Below, piece after piece: positions 63,096 through 64,000 of a stretch of 64,000 bases of DNA. Source of the stretch: Kuafuiihalomonas sp964473255 (GTDB lineage: Bacteria; Myxococcota; Kuafuiibacteriia; Kuafuiibacteriales; Kuafuiibacteriaceae); NCBI GenBank assembly GCA_964473255.1, contig CAYYOT010000001.1:124001-188000 (forward strand), written 5' to 3'. The notes under the pieces were generated by a model that searched no databases, had not been told where the DNA came from, and saw only the letters and a program-made list of their open reading frames with translations. Within the stretch, counting starts at the first letter, position 1, and every line of letters begins with the position of its first letter. A program made the position numbers and the translations under genes.

Positions 63096-64000
63096 TCATT
63101 CCCCGCACCCGATGCCTGCGCTCCGGCAAGCGATCGTGTCTTCGATCCACGCTGCAAGGGCCACGACGTTCGTCGCGACGACCGGCTGTGTGTCGGTGGA
63201 ACACCGTCGCCCGGAGGGGTTGAAGCTATACAGCCCAACCAGGCCGTTGGCGGAGACGATGGGTCCGCCACTGTCTCCTCGGCATCCGCCGTTGGTGCCG
63301 TCCCCGACGCAGATCATCTTCTCGGTGATCTGCCGCGGGTCAGCGCCTGGAGTCTCGCATTCTGTCTCCGTCACACCACGCACGTTCATGGCCACGCGTC
63401 GCATGATGGATGGGTTACCGTCATCATCCAGCCAACTGAAGCCAACGACCTTCGTTGGTTCGCCGGTTGGCTGAAGCGTTTGAACATCGTCGGCGATTGC
63501 GATCGTTTTCGAACCCAGGGCACCCCGAGGGACTCGGATGAGCGCGATATCGTTGGTGTATGGAAAGACCTGGGCAACGGTGTCTTCGCGCCATCCCTGA
63601 TAGTCTTCGTGGACGATCACCTCCAGCGCCGTTTGGCTGCAGTCGACATCGGGCGGGCAGGTGCATCCATGGCTGCCAACTCCCCGGATCGGGCACCCTA
63701 CGAAGTGCTCTGGATTGCCATGGTCGATGAAGCCGAGATCGAGAAAACGGGTGGCCAAGAATAGACGCTGAACCGCTGTATCAGCGACCGTCCCCGGCCC
63801 CAGTTTCTTTACGCAGTGAGCAGCCGTCGCGACCCACTCGGGATGGATGAGCACAGCGCCACAGGTCGCGGGCTGCCAAATGGGTCCAGCGGACGATCGT
63901 TCGCAGTGAGCCTTCGGAAGGGGCTTACCACCGGCCGTCATCGTCCCGCCGCTTGGACTCGAACACCGTCCGCTTCGCCATTCGGCTATGCACTCGTGCG
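63096..64000 (-). CDS. Trypsin-like S1 serine protease (5' end outside window)
   Basis: At least 301 residues are visible. An in-frame ATG at 63941 would give 281 aa, but the frame stays open to the window edge and the upstream part (HECIAEWRSGRCSSPSGG) carries cysteines that look real, so the gene probably starts outside. The S1 triad is His in VATAAHCVKK, Asp in NDIALIRV and Ser in CRGDSGGPIVSANG. Many paired cysteines point to a disulfide-rich exported enzyme, but no signal peptide is visible because the N-terminus is cut. The oxyanion GDSGGP is exact. Residue choice at the specificity pocket cannot be read safely. It is convergent with nothing and its stop is 101 bases from hutU. Confidence 0.88.
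   Translation of the reverse strand, partial: HECIAEWRSGRCSSPSGGTMTAGGKPLPKAHCERSSAGPIWQPATCGAVLIHPEWVATAAHCVKKLGPGTVADTAVQRLFLATRFLDLGFIDHGNPEHFVGCPIRGVGSHGCTCPPDVDCSQTALEVIVHEDYQGWREDTVAQVFPYTNDIALIRVPRGALGSKTIAIADDVQTLQPTGEPTKVVGFSWLDDDGNPSIMRRVAMNVRGVTETECETPGADPRQITEKMICVGDGTNGGCRGDSGGPIVSANGLVGLYSFNPSGRRCSTDTQPVVATNVVALAAWIEDTIACRSAGIGCGE

Noticed and set aside
63950..64000. tRNA-like GGACTCGAACACC near the window end
   Set aside because: The T-loop core resembles a reverse-complement tRNA, but the flanking bases do not form a T-stem, and the region is open reading frame for the protease.

Overview
The window is a dense, high-GC stretch of bacterial chromosome with 46 protein genes and almost no free DNA. 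The gene set looks like Myxococcota (former Deltaproteobacteria). Pointers are a sigma-54 response regulator, a eukaryote-type Ser/Thr kinase with the HRDVSPHN catalytic loop and PEGA repeats, a zinc-ribbon/GYF/TM/TPR protein resembling myxobacterial GltJ-type proteins, a DUF1592-DUF1552 secreted pair, and many lipoproteins. This placement is inferred from gene content, not from a phylogeny. No insertion sequence, prophage, CRISPR array, rRNA or tRNA was found.

Layout. 1-6403: a partial response regulator, a coupled trio (UvrD/PcrA helicase, OmpH-like coiled coil, membrane-anchored retropepsin-like protease), and a convergent lipoprotein M28 peptidase with a small membrane protein. 6524-18702: an S46 dipeptidyl-peptidase, glutamate dehydrogenase, a cyclic-nucleotide-domain protein and cysteine synthase. 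Next comes a methionine operon read leftward (SAM-I riboswitch, fused homoserine dehydrogenase/homoserine O-acyltransferase, cystathionine gamma-synthase-type enzyme), followed by NUDIX, sterol-desaturase-type, GH113-like and SPFH proteins. 18680-27005: a leftward operon (tandem FKBP lipoprotein, MMPL/RND exporter, pyroglutamyl-peptidase) diverges from sucA-sucB. SucA carries an embedded cyclic-nucleotide-binding domain. 27066-36726: an iron-sulfur (6-4)-type photolyase, a zinc-ribbon HtrA-like protease, one protein joining phosphomannose isomerase, phosphomannomutase and a nucleotidyltransferase-like part, and atpDC split from the other ATP synthase genes. 36872-51899: SRPBCC, DUF721, Ser/Thr kinase, a coupled MerR-like/sigma-region-4 pair, purH, ZnR-GYF-TPR protein, purD, rpsT, murJ, a MazG-zinc ribbon-polyacidic fusion and pyk. 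51933-64000: DUF1592 and DUF1552 proteins, a large FG-GAP repeat protein, hutUHG, and a trypsin-like protease cut by the window edge.

The most unusual items are: (1) a 1504-residue polypeptide that may carry the whole fructose-6-phosphate to nucleotide-sugar (probably GDP-mannose) route; (2) a 2-oxoglutarate dehydrogenase E1 with an apparently intact cyclic-nucleotide phosphate-binding cassette; (3) the Hom-MetX fusion behind a SAM-I riboswitch whose leader can hide the Shine-Dalgarno; (4) a recurring TAnnnT-like -10 element 6-10 nt upstream of start codons, which suggests leaderless transcripts. Gene starts were often moved inward from the longest reading frame, using family length, 4-bp NTGA overlaps or promoter position. 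These choices are stated in each entry.
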